Both the position numbers and the translations under genes were made by a program. Of a DNA stretch of 64,000 nucleotides, positions 35,746 through 46,570 are shown piece by piece (the first letter of the stretch is position 1; each line of letters starts with the position of its first letter). The stretch comes from Antedon bifida (taxonomy: Eukaryota; Echinodermata; Crinoidea; Comatulida; Antedonidae): the NCBI GenBank assembly GCA_963402885.1, contig OY727103.1, positions 16,580,085 through 16,644,084 on the forward strand, in the 5' to 3' direction. The notes beneath the pieces are model-generated. The model had not been told where the DNA came from, did not search any database, and saw only the letters and a list, made by a program, of their open reading frames with translations.

Positions 35746-36720
35746 CTGAAGACATCATGTAAACAAGACTTTGCAATGGGAATTACCAATGCAGAAATAG
35801 AAAATCCCTTGAAGTTATATGTTATAAATAAACCAAATAAACGTATAATACTTTGGTATAAATAAAATTGATCATGACCGGATTTGGTAATGTTTGGTAC
35901 AGTAGAACCTCCATTTTACGTACGGTACGGGACCGAAAGGCGTACGTAAAACAAGGGATTCGTAAAATCAAGGTTGACCTTAAATTGACCCCCAAATACG
36001 TAGATCGTAGCTAAAAAGGCTGCCGTGTTTGCCTACAGCATGTAGGTGGTCACCAGCTTAGCTAGGCCCTTCCTAGACTAATCTAGGCCAGGCTAGCAGG
36101 CCTAGTAAGATGTGAGGCCTAGAAAATTATATTTTATATACAGGCTTTGCGATTTAGTTTAAATAAAGTGTTGTAAATAAAAATATCAATGTTGTATTTT
36201 CTATCAATAAAAACAGTCGCTGCTGTAGAGGAATGCACATGAGATCCTCACACAGCCATGGCTTTGTGCTTTGTTGTTGTTAAATTGCGCCCTCAATGTA
36301 AGAAAAGGATGACGTCATCGGTCATTTTAAGCGTACGTAAAATCAAGGGAACGTAAAATCAGGGTACGTAAAACGAAGGTTCTACTGTACTAGTATAGAT
36401 TAGCTGGTGTACAATGTGTAAACAAGACTCGGCAATGGGAATTACCGATGCTGAAGTGGAAAATCCCTTGATGTTATAAATAAACCATATAAACGTACAG
36501 TACTCGGTATAAATAAAACTGATGATCATGATCGGATTTGGTACTACATAACCGGTGTACAGTGTGTAAACGAGACTCGGCAATGGGAATTACCAATGCT
36601 GAGGTGGAAAATCCCTTGATGTTATAAATAAACCATAAACACACTTAAAAACGGATCATTACCAGATTTGGTACTAGACTAGGACTTGGCAATAGGAACT
36701 AACAACACAGAATTGAAAGG
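35746..36720 (+). repeat. Tandem array of about 110-170-bp units, interrupted by a MITE
   Basis: The phrase CAATGGGAATTACC occurs at 35774, 36433 and 36581, with a diverged fourth copy (CAATAGGAACTAAC) at 36690. Units also share GAAAATCCCTTGA, TTATAAATAAACCA and GGATTTGGTA. Between the first and second units lies the 488-bp element at 35900-36387; without it the spacing would be close to the others. A 74-residue minus frame here is a by-product. Confidence 0.8.
35900..36387 (+). mobile_element. 488-bp Tigger-like non-autonomous element
   Basis: TA flanks both ends. The left end is CAGTAGAACCTCCATTTTAC and the right end, read on the other strand, is CAGTAGAACCTTCGTTTTAC. Subterminal parts repeat the phrases GTACGTAAAA, ATTCGTAAAATCAAGG and AACGTAAAATCAGGG in both arms. 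The centre has a CTAGGCC-rich part (36055-36122) and no coding frame. TA duplication and CAGTAGAACC ends fit the pogo/Tigger branch of Tc1/mariner. Confidence 0.9.
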
Positions 36721-37450
36721 TAGGGATAAATAAAACTCAGCTTGTGAAAAGAATGAAATGTAATATTGTGTTCAGTGGAATAGCCCCAGTCTGTGCTAGA
36801 TGTATGAGCTAAAATAACAACAAGGGAACTAATCTCATGGACCATTGGAAGAAAAAGGAGTCCTGCTCATTCATAATCTATATCAAATGTACTTGTTTAA
36901 GAGTTTAGAAAGAATTCATGTTATTACTCTTTAGTTGGAAATTTAATATAATGTACAATATAATACAATGATGAACTATCACAGGTTTATCATGAGATAA
37001 TTTCAATATGGTAATAATATTTTATTCTCTGTTTGTGTCATCTTAGCAGGAGCACCTGACTTTGACTAGCAGTCGACACAATGGAAATTAAAGAATATTT
37101 CAACTTGTATTTTGGCGGCTATCCCATGCCTGTCACGAATGTTTGTTTATTTACTGCATATTAATTGCATTCCATTGCAGGCATTGAGTATATGAGTCAT
37201 TAGATATTCGATTTAAAATAAAGTATTTTGTTATGTCTGGGTTTGTACTTTAATCTCCTTGAACTCATAGCCTAATAATACAATGTCAATGTCAAATTTA
37301 ATTAATTTAACAACTATTAATTATAACACTTTATACAGTCAAACCATTCCTTTGAGACACCCCTATTCCATGAAACGTTACCATTATTGATCTAAAGATT
37401 GAACTTACTACTTGTTCAGTGCTATGCTGCTGTGCCGTATCTTATAAAAT
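36721..37450. other. Unique sequence with one Tigger-like scrap
   Basis: CAGTCAAACCATTCCTTTGA and GACACCCCTATTCCATG at 37336-37375 form a small worn piece of the CAGTAGAACCTC family. No gene seen. Confidence 0.4.
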
Positions 37451-37454
37451 TAGC

Positions 37455-37695
37455 ACGACTATAAATAACAGATTGTACGAGGTACGTTAAAACCACATAA
37501 AAATAAAATGATTATTGACCACGATTGAACCTATTACCTTGAATTGAAATGCAGGCTTAACAAGTACATCATAAATGTCACTTTTTTTCAAAATTGACTG
37601 AATGATAAATATAAACATAAGACTGTACAAGGCACGATAAAACCACAGAATAATTATCAGCATCATTATTATTGGTTCACGTCCAAAACAGATGA
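37455..37695. repeat. Diverged duplication about 160 bp apart
   Basis: AGATTGTACGAGGTACGTTA followed by AAACCACATAAAAATAA at about 37471 is matched by AGACTGTACAAGGCACGATA and AAACCACAGAATAAT at about 37620. The copies are well diverged. Confidence 0.5.
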
Positions 37696-37761
37696 GTAAG
37701 CCTACGAATCTATGTTTAATGTAACATGCTTTGCACTTCCCTGGTTGGTAATTTAGCGATA

Positions 37762-37902
37762 CCATGTCACGGGTTACCTCAATGTGCGAGATATAAGACA
37801 CCTTGCAATAAGAGGTGACCAGTGCTGCAATCATGTGACGGGTTACCTCAATGTGTGAGATATAAGACACCTTGCAATAACAGGTGACCAGTGCTGCAAT
37901 CG
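37762..37902. repeat. Tandem duplication of a 69-bp unit
   Basis: GGGTTACCTCAATGTG occurs at 37771 and 37840, and both units end in GAGGTGACCAGTGCTGCAAT or CAGGTGACCAGTGCTGCAAT. They differ at only a few positions. Since 69 is 3 x 23, the unit stays open and produces a repeated 23-residue stretch in the 144-residue minus-strand frame at 37487-37921. That frame crosses unrelated sequence and is not supported as a gene. Confidence 0.85.
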
Positions 37903-38049
37903 CTTTATGTGACAACAACATGTGATGTGGCCATATATGAACATGATGATGTCATAGCACTACCATATTTAAGAATATCACTACCATATTTGGGCACATC
38001 ATTTTTTTTTTTCGTCAAACTAGTTTGATACTGTGTAGACAAAGCTTTA
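37903..38049 (-). mobile_element. CTCTGTCTACAC MITE, copy 8 (5'-truncated)
   Basis: It starts inside the left arm at CTTTATGTGACAAC, directly after the 69-bp duplication, and ends with the right terminal repeat (CTAGTTTGATACTG, GTGTAGACAAAGCTTTAC). The centre has GAACATGATGATGTCATAGC and two CACTACCATATTT modules. Confidence 0.85.
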
Positions 38050-38465
38050 CAATGATTTTTCTTCTGCCAAACAGACTGGATCGGGCTTGGTGTGAAGTTA
38101 GCTGCTGTGTAGTGGAGCATTTCAACCAATAACACACACAATATAAACTCAGAGATTATGAAATTGAATGAATGTGTTAACAGCTAGAATTTTTCTTCAA
38201 TTCTACCACGAAACTTGTGAAAAAATAATAATTTATTACAGATTAAAAATCTCCTGTCATTTGCGGTATCTTGCGAAGAGTTTACCCTGGCTTGTTGACA
38301 TTTAGAATTTCATCAAAAAGAAACAAAACAAAGAAATCAGAAATGTTTGTTATTATTTTTCCAAAATAGTTTCTTTGTTGTAAGTAATCAGTTACAAGTT
38401 TTTGACATTTAAAGATAATCAAAGATCACGAAACATAGAAAATATTTCTTGTTTAAAGATAAATA
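38050..38465. other. Unique spacer
   Basis: No gene or repeat recognised. Confidence 0.45.
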
Positions 38466-38469
38466 TTAA

Positions 38470-38700
38470 AGATGTATTGTCCTGCAAAAACATGAAAAAT
38501 GCAATGTTTTTTTTAATAGAAAATTTTGTAGCGTTAATACAGTTATTAACTATTGAGAGAAAAAAATATTGATTTCACTTCAAAATAAAATATATCAAAT
38601 TTAACCAAAACTCCACTGTCTTATAGACAATTTGACTATTGTTTTGCTTTAATAGTTTCTTCAGGTAGGCTTCATTATCCAATTTTTTTTTGTGGTGACA
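38470..38700 (+). mobile_element. TTAA-flanked MITE (AGATGTATTGTCC family), worn copy
   Basis: TTAA at 38466 is followed by AGATGTATTGTCCTGCAAAA and ACATGAAAAATG, the same start as the element at 49004. A TTAA also follows 38700, and the distance (231 bp) is close to that of the other copy (227 bp). The right end is degraded to TTTTGTGGTGACA. Confidence 0.5.
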
Positions 38701-38704
38701 TTAA

Positions 38705-40770
38705 CATTTTTAAATAGAAAAAAATGTTTAAAATTATAAATTTGATAATACAGCGTTTGAAGTATAGTGATGGCAGCTTAAATATACATCAATAAACATT
38801 TGACTGTCTGAACAAAGCAGTCGGATTAGTGTAAACCACCTGTTACACACGGTTTAATACAATCCAGCTCTCATAAACAATTATATAATAATCATCAACA
38901 CCTTTACATAGAAAAGTGAATCAAGAAAAATGTGGATTTAACTTGAGAGTTCTGGATCCAAATCTGTCTGGTTGACATCAATCAATTGGGATTAAACAAT
39001 GGATTAAGAAGATTAACTTACTAATTCTATATAGATTATTGCAATCATAAATTACAAGAATAATACAGAATGAAGATTAAGCTAAGCTTGAGTTACAATA
39101 TCCAGGGTCTCATTAAAACCTTTCAATCAACGCACGAATTATTATATTAATATATATTTATATCTTTTTTAAAGAAATATTGTTAAAAGACAACAACCGA
39201 AATGTCGAGACATTTTTATATAGTAGTCAGTGATAGTATTTTAATGTGAATGAACTCATTCAACAAATCAATAAAACACCATTAACTTCCTGAATTGAAT
39301 CCCAGGGAATACTATGGGTGCATTACTAGGGAAATGTGCATGTTTCGTTTTTGCAATTGTCCTCGTATTAGTACTCCCGGAGTTGCTGCGACAAGTCTAC
39401 TTATCTTCCGCATTCTTACATTAGCCAGAACAAATGCAATATCATCTTCCCTCATCTCGGAAAGGGAAAGAAATGCACGTCACATGGATGTGATACTTTT
39501 GTTTTTTTATTGATGGAAGTTAAGAACAGACCTTTCGAATCAACCCACACTAAAAATTGGCTAGGACTGTAGTATGTCATATCCTGCTACTTGGAAAGCT
39601 GTATTGTTATTGTATGCGCTACTGAACCGTAACAGATAAATGAAGAGTTGCATCGTAACAATTACTTGACAAAGCGCTTTATTCTATTGGACTGTGTTTC
39701 CTGGAATTTACATTTCCAAGATACCATAGAGATATTAGAGTGAACTATAGTATAATGTCGTTATTCTTGAACTTTGGCAGATCCAAGTTTTTGAAATAGG
39801 GCCTAAAACGTTTTCAAGTTATACCACATTTGTCATTGGTGTTCTGAATGTGTGTATAGCATGTTTTCTATAAACATAGTAAGGATTTAACGGAACAAAT
39901 GTATCAACCAGTGATGAGGATCAATTCATGAGTTTGCCTATTCATTTAAACATGGCTTTTGTGTGTACCCATTTATTTAAATTTTATAAGGAAACTCACT
40001 TTTATTTAGTGATTAGAAACCAGAAAAGGAAAGAAGGGAATTTCCCTTTTGAAGCTCCAGCTAATAGTTTTGTTTATAAACACAGTAGTAGAGCATGATT
40101 TTCTTTTTTCAGTTCCTGCTTTTTATATCCCAATTGTATTTGAAGAAATTCCAGGTGCTTCCCCTGAGGAATCAAAACTATCATGAAATAATTTGCTCTT
40201 TACAAGAAGTAATATAACTTTGGCTGTGTTTAGGAAATTTGTAAACACCTGGAACATGCTGCTAGCATCCGGATCATCCTCAAATCTATCTAGTGAGCCG
40301 TTTATGAAAACTGAATGTATCAATACATTTAAAAGTTTCATAAACATTCCCATAGAACATTAGTAAGGTTAGGAGTTATGATTGCAACAGTGAAAAATGG
40401 AACGCTGTACTGATTTGGTTCAGTGCACTGATCATGCAGGTAAAGGCTGAGGCAGGTAACAGTTAGTTTCTTGGAATCCTACCAAAGTTTACTGGGTCAA
40501 AGGAAACCTGGCATGCATACTAAACCTGTAAAATATGGCCTTGATGATAGTAATAATTGTTTCAATATTAGCAAATGGGGAATTGGTAACTTGGAAAAGC
40601 CTGTGATGTCAAGGATGGGTGATGATATAACTGGACTAAACAATGCAAACAAAGTATATCAATTTAGGCTTAATATCAATCAATTTTTCTTATTCATTTT
40701 TCTTTTATTTCATACGCATCCAACAGTTAAACTACTTTATAATTTATCGTGCTTATAAAACTAACTCTCA
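38705..40770. other. Unique sequence, no gene supported
   Basis: The 72-residue plus frame at 39295-39513 and the 76-residue minus frame at 40123-40353 have a fairly balanced composition but no motif, splice pair or family resemblance. Confidence 0.35.
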
Positions 40771-40780
40771 TTGGAGGCTT

Positions 40781-40893
40781 AGGCAGTGGAGTTGAAAGAG
40801 TCGTGAGTTACAACCCTGGCACTTGGTCAGGATTGAAGCCTGGACCTTGGGATTGGAAGGCAAGCACGTTAACCACCAAACTCCGCTACAATT
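40781..40893 (-). mobile_element. tRNA-derived SINE (glycine-tRNA-like head)
   Basis: Read on the minus strand from about 40890: GGAGTTTGGTGGTTAACGTG (A box), CTTGCCTTCCAATCCCAAGG (anticodon-arm-like, loop with TTCC) and GTCCAGGCTTCAATCC (B box). Order and spacing are those of a polymerase III tRNA promoter, and the anticodon region resembles tRNA-Gly(TCC). The acceptor stem does not pair, so it is a SINE head or tRNA pseudogene and not a working tRNA. The part below 40815 may be the SINE body. Confidence 0.6.
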
Positions 40894-41002
40894 TTTGCAT
40901 CTAAAAGATGGAAACAAAAAATAGAAATTGACATAATCTCATTAGTTAAATGAATAATCTTTTGCTTTCGCTAGTGACAAATTATATGGATAAACAATTT
41001 AT

Positions 41003-41143
41003 GATTTTCTTGGCAGCAGAAATGATTTTGATATGTAAACATTGGTATTTCAACACCATTTAACACGCACTTTGGTCGTGTTTCTGCTGCCAAGAAATCA
41101 AGTTCAACATATTCAAACAATTGTTTTTCTTTGCAGCAGAAAC
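41003..41143. repeat. Short inverted repeat plus a third direct copy
   Basis: GATTTTCTTGGCAGCAGAAA at 41003-41022 pairs with GTTTCTGCTGCCAAGAAATC at 41080-41099, giving a 20-bp stem with one mismatch and a loop of about 57 nt. A third copy, TTTTCTTTGCAGCAGAAAC at 41125-41143, is in the same direction as the first. It could be the remnant ends of a tiny inverted-repeat element; a small-RNA hairpin is possible but unsupported. Confidence 0.6.
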
Positions 41144-41150
41144 AGGGTGA

Positions 41151-43081
41151 GAAATTGGTATAAAAGTATGGAATTGGAACTAGGAAATAAAATGTTAAAA
41201 TGCTTTGTTGAGAAGCAATCAGTCAGAGCAATAACATTGGGAAGGTTATAATCAGTGGAGGTTCCAAGATTTTTAAATAGGGAGGTGACCAGGCAGGGCA
41301 AAGGGAAGATCTAGGGGGTTGTGCTTAAGCCCACAACCCATCATAATTATACACAGAATCACTCAATATGGTATTAAAAATCCTGAAACTGCATTGCAAT
41401 ATTCCTCATACTTGAGGAATTCCTAATTCCTGAGACATATTTAGGTTAAATGTTAAAAAGTTTAAAAGTGCTCTTATAGAGTACAGACCTAAGCTGTTTT
41501 TTTTTTTCGGAATTAATTAATTAATAATTAATTACTTTTGCTGATTTTTGCTTTGATAAAACATGATGCGACATGAAATAGAACTTATTTAATATATCTA
41601 TTTTTAAACAGTAGAACGGCCAATAAAAAATCAATATGCTGGCGAAATTTAATGAAATTCACAGACTGTATAAATTGACAGTTACATTGACACACATTTC
41701 TCAACTAAGTTCATAAACGTGTACAGCACAGTATGCATATTGTTATTCAACTATAGTATAGGTATTAAGAACTGAAAATTAATATGCTTAAGTACAAGTA
41801 CACAACTGTATTGTGCAATGATGAATTTTTAGTTGGTGCCAACAAATTACTGGAGCCAAGAAGGAGTGCCAAGAATGTTTAATGTTTATCAACTGAACTT
41901 GGGAACCTTTCAATTGGAGGGACCAAAAGACATTTAACTCCCAAGCTGTGGGAAATTAGATTTTTGACATAAAAAGGTGTGTATGTATACATATGTGTAA
42001 GTATAGGGTGTGGGGATGTCGGAAACATGTTGTTTACATTATATTGGTAACTTAAACTTAATCTAGATTTCAAGCTAGTTCTTATTCATGGGTGCAGTTC
42101 TCAGAAGATACAACCCCTTTCAACAAGGACTTAGCCCCAAGTAGTTGCCTAAAAATAAGCATTAACATTATTAACTGCGAGCAAATAACCGATTATTAAA
42201 TGTGTGAAAAAACAGGAAAAAATTTAACAGATTAATTAAATACAGTTCTCAAAATAACAATCTTAATTTTTGTTACCTCAATTTTGACACATCACCCAGA
42301 TCGACCCTGTATTAACCCTAGAGTGTCAATTTTTCTTTGGATTCTGGCCAATCACAACCATCAGTCTTCTTTAAAAATTGCATAGAAAAAACCTCAATTT
42401 TTTTTTTTTTTTTTGGGGAAATACCAACGATTACTTGATTATTCAATACACGTTTTTAAATATTATTAATAATTAATGTTACATTTATGCGTGTACTTCC
42501 TACGGCCACCACCCATTGATATAAACATGTCTTTGGGAGCACAAACTTAACATATATGCGGTTGGTTATATATTAAAAAATTATCTATCTTCAAATTATA
42601 AAATGATTCCTCGCAAAAATGTTCAGCGTGCTTTGTTGCCTCCCACTTTGTCAACACTCATTCAGAATTATGTAGCAAAAATGGGCTATAATAAAAACAG
42701 GTTGTTTTTTCCAGCAGATCACCCCAAAAACAGAAAAATAAATAATTCTCTTGGCATTTCTACATCTAAAGTCAAAGTCATTGATAATTGTATTATTTTA
42801 TTATTGCATCGTCGTGGGTTCAACAACCAACAAAATAACCTAGTTACGAATAAATAGGAATTATTTAAATCTATCCCAAATCACATAGTATTAGACGAAG
42901 GCAAATATCTTAAGGTCGTAAATAGATTGTTTACTACGGATATAGCTAATTCTAACCTTAGCCTTATAAGGTTAGAGGAAGTTTTTTTTAACCTCCACAT
43001 TCTAAAAACAGTAACTTTGACTCATACTGTTTTTTCGTCCTTTCAATTTACCTATTTCTATTTATAATTGACCCTATAGTC
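41151..43081. other. Unique sequence with long T run
   Basis: A run of about 18 T lies at 42397-42414. The 84-residue plus frame at 42603-42857 has no recognised domain. No gene is supported. Confidence 0.4.
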
Positions 43082-43146
43082 TTAAGCTCTGTCTACACTA
43101 TCAAATGAGTATTGAAAAAAAAGTGTGATGTGTAGACAGAGCTTTA
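43082..43146. mobile_element. CTCTGTCTACAC MITE, copy 9 (65-bp internally deleted form)
   Basis: It reads TTAAGCTCTGTCTACACTAT, then AAATGAGTATTG, an A-run and GTGTGATGTG, and goes straight into GTAGACAGAGCTTTA. Both outermost termini are retained while the centre and most of one arm are gone. Confidence 0.9.
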
Positions 43147-44865
43147 CATTACGTCTTTGATGTTTTGCTGTACATGCTACTCAGAAAAATTGAAATTGAC
43201 GATCAGAGGGAGGTGGAAGTTTGTACCAAATTTATGTCCGAACCACAAAAACAACAATCACTTGTTAACAATGTTATAGTTTAATGCAGGTTTGTTACTT
43301 TTGGAAAACCTTTTTAATCAACATCTATAAAACATCAACATCTATAGTATTGTAAGAATATAAATCACCATCTTCTCCAGACCCACCCTTCCTTTCCATC
43401 TTCACAACATTGTTTGCCCACTTTCTCAACAACAATAGTTTAATTAAAGACTTTCCACACAAATATTAAACCGATATTTCAACAGGATTAAATAAAGGAA
43501 GTGGGCAGACGCACAAACAATAACAATTGTTTGTTATTACTGTGTAACATACTGTAGTATAAAACTGACACCAAATAACAAGAAGCAAGCCATGATTCAA
43601 CATTATGATCTTTATTTGATCATCATCTTTACTGTGTAAGTTTTTGTTGATCTGTTATAAAAGTCTGAATTTACTGTCAAATGATGTGTGGCCCAAAGTA
43701 AATAGTAAACATCATAATTAAAGTAATACTTATGATTCACTTTCTCGACAACCAAAGTTATTAACACATTTATATTATCTCGTTTTCCAATTGCGATACT
43801 TAATTCGTGCAAAAGTTGGAAAAGTATATATAAAAAAAATAATTGCTTTGTTTATTTCACAATTTCAATAAAGAAAATTGTTATTAACAAAATCTATATT
43901 TCGTAATAGTTTAATATCTTAATACAGTACCAAAGAAAGTGGGCGAGTGGATAAAGAAATACTACTTTAAATTACGGTATTACTTGTTCACTATCGATAA
44001 CAAAGTTTTACACGCTTGTTTTCTATTGATACTGCTTACGCCATCCCAAAGTAAAAAACAACGCAATTACGGTTTTTCCACTATTTTAAGATAAAGTTTA
44101 ATTATCTTAATATCTAGAATGTATTATGTTAGAAGGTTGAGGGCCGGAAGATCAAAAACAACAACTCGATTACCATACTGTTTTTCCATGACAATATTTC
44201 GCATCATATGGTAGAGTGGATTTAATGGATCGTTAATTAGCAAAATATCGATAAGGTTGTGAACCAAAAAACACGTCACTCTGCGTAATAACGCAATTAA
44301 AAGTGATGATAGCATTAACGGAGTGATTGATAGATTAATTTCTGGATGACTGATGCTGTGTTTGTTGGTTTGACGTCATACTTTGTCATCCATATTGAGG
44401 TACTAGGGTAAACTTAAAAGGTTCATAAAAACCAGATTAAATTAAATGAGAGGTATGACGCGACAGTAAGGAAAAAGAGAGGAAAGAGATACAGGGAATA
44501 AAGAGGAAACCGTGACAGCCAAAGGAGAGCAAGAAACATATGTTTTGAATAATGCTGCATTCCAGGGTCGGATCCAGCATTTTACTTTTCACCAATTATT
44601 TTCTAGAAATATAGTTTTGCAGTTATGTAAGATAGGTCACACTCAGTTTCAGAAAGATCTTCATCAAGAAATCTCAATAATTTTCTTTAATAAATAACTT
44701 GTAAATTAAAAGGTCACCAAAGCTTAAAGGTCACCAAAGCTTAATTTGTTCAAATTTCTACAGTTTTTGTACAGACATGACAATATTAATTAATACGAAA
44801 TTGAATTGATTTAATTGATACAGTTACCGAGTATACAATTTAAATTTGATACTTCATATTTATAC
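43147..44865. other. Unique sequence, no gene supported
   Basis: A 17-bp direct duplication AAAGGTCACCAAAGCTT lies at about 44709-44743. Frames at 43612-43812, 44124-44315 and 44512-44697 have no recognisable features. Confidence 0.4.
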
Positions 44866-44869
44866 ATTA

Positions 44870-45070
44870 AAAACATGTTTCTAACATTAACATCCAACTA
44901 TTATATAACACAAGATAATATAATATTAATATGAAAAATGTTATATACCTGCATAACATAAGATAACTTTTATATAACATAAGATAATAAAATATTACTA
45001 TAACCAGTATTTTTACGATGAAAAGTTTGGCAACCTTTGCCGCAAAAGAATAAAAATATTTATATATTAA
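44870..45070. repeat. Short AT-rich repeats
   Basis: TTATATAACACAAGATAATA, GCATAACATAAGATAACTTT and TTATATAACATAAGATAATA occur at about 44900, 44951 and 44970. AATAT(T)AAAGACAT/ACATTAAAAACATG-like words frame the block. It probably arose by local duplication. Confidence 0.45.
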
Positions 45071-46190
45071 AGACATATTTCTAAAAGAACTTTTTTTATG
45101 ATTGAAAATGTATTGTCCCCTGTAGTAATTAAGTAATAAATAATTAATTAGTAATTAGTTATAAATATTAAAATAAATTTCATTAGGTTATGGATATTTA
45201 CATAAAAACCAGCACAGATAACAGTTTATTGAAATCCATCAGATTAACGTTTAATGTATTAAATACAACCAGCGTTAATATTATTGATAAAAAAAACATG
45301 AACATTATGGTATGGAAAAATAGTATAAAATTTGACTTGGTCCTGTTTCTGCGAAAAAATAAATAACCGTGAATATAATAACAGGACAAATTTGTTTATG
45401 GCAGCATGAAAATAACGTTAAAAACACCGAAATGATTGGGGGTTATTTGGGTTAGGTTATTGCTGTGCAACTTTTAGTTACAATGCCAAGTAATGGATTT
45501 GATTGAAGTTTGACCACCTGATTGCATTATATTTTGCATAATTTAACGTTTTTTAACAACCAACCACTAATTTAAATAGTTATTTGCGAGTAAAAATGTA
45601 TTTATTATTTACATTTTTGAAAGAAACAGTTTGTTCGGCGCTATGCAACAGAAAGCGGCCTTTAAAATCCTTGGAAACTAAGAAGTAGGTCACCATAACA
45701 TTATCATTAAATGTGAAAAAATAATCTCATCAACACTGTCAATCATATCTAATGTCATATTTTAGTTATGCCCATAAATGGGAACAATACAAGGCCGAGT
45801 CATACTTCCTGAGTTCACTTGCTCATTAGTGCACACTTGCTCGTTAGTGGTCATGTTGTTGATGAGTAATAACAAGATCATACAAATTAACTGGTGGTTG
45901 CTGTACTGTAGGCCTATGAGAATAGAGTCATATTTTTTTTACTGTTTTGTCATATATGTCACACATTTTTTATGTAAATAATTACTAGAACTGGAAAAAG
46001 AGGAAAGGTAGAGGAATAAATAACAATAAACTATTATGTTTTTGAAGGGACCAATCTCATTAAAAATCGGGACGAGATTTGGACAGGACACATATTCAGG
46101 AGACTGAAGAAAACATAGGGTCACAGACTAGACACCTTACTGACATAAAAGAAACAGAATAAGACAACATACTGATGTTGTAGGATGCCA
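45071..46190. other. Unique sequence, no gene supported
   Basis: A single AATGTATTGTCCCCTG word at 45108 is a possible end scrap of the AGATGTATTGTCC family. A GC-richer patch with GTTCGGCGCTATGCAACAG lies at 45632. No coding region is supported. Confidence 0.4.
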
Positions 46191-46194
46191 TGAG

Positions 46195-46560
46195 GGTAGA
46201 TGCAAGGAATGTCTCTCAGAAATGGGAACATTGATAGAGAAGCTAACATCCACACAGTGGACTGGAACAGCTGGCTATGTGGACATGTGGAGCCACAGAA
46301 TTACTTACATAAGAAGAGAAACAGAGGAAGACAACAGGCTGATGACATCAGGGAGTTTAGCTCAGAAGATACTAAAATAGAAGATACTATTTATGGAAGA
46401 TACAATGGAAGATTGATAGAGAGGCTAACATCCACAGTGGACTGGAACAGGCTGTGGACATGTGGAGCCACAGAAGCAGAGAAACAGAGGAAGACAATAA
46501 ACTGATGTGATGTGATTGGATGACATCAGGGAGTTAAGCTCAAAAGAGATTATAATTGAA
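46195..46560 (+). repeat. Diverged duplication, about 183-bp spacing; possible LINE remnant
   Basis: GCTAACATCCACACAGTGGA at 46242 recurs as GCTAACATCCACAGTGGACT at 46425, with GTGGACATGTGGAGCCACAG, AGAAACAGAGGAAGACAA and GATGACATCAGGGAGTT following in both. In the plus frame at 46200-46505 the words KRNRGRQQADDIREFSS and DWNRLWTCGATEAE faintly recall the end of LINE polymerases (RGRP..W.DDIRE, WNR...DR..W). The likeness is weak. A third partial copy starts near 46564. Confidence 0.45.
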
Positions 46561-46570
46561 GATTGGACTG

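Noticed and set aside
37487..37921. 144-residue minus-strand frame, the longest outside simple repeats
   Set aside because: Its start overlaps a truncated MITE, its first third is a 69-bp duplication, and the remainder shows no family signature.
40123..40353. 76-residue minus-strand frame with an acidic, balanced composition
   Set aside because: No splice sites, start context or recognised motif; length is within chance for this base composition.
42603..42857. 84-residue plus-strand frame
   Set aside because: No recognised domain and no flanking signals.
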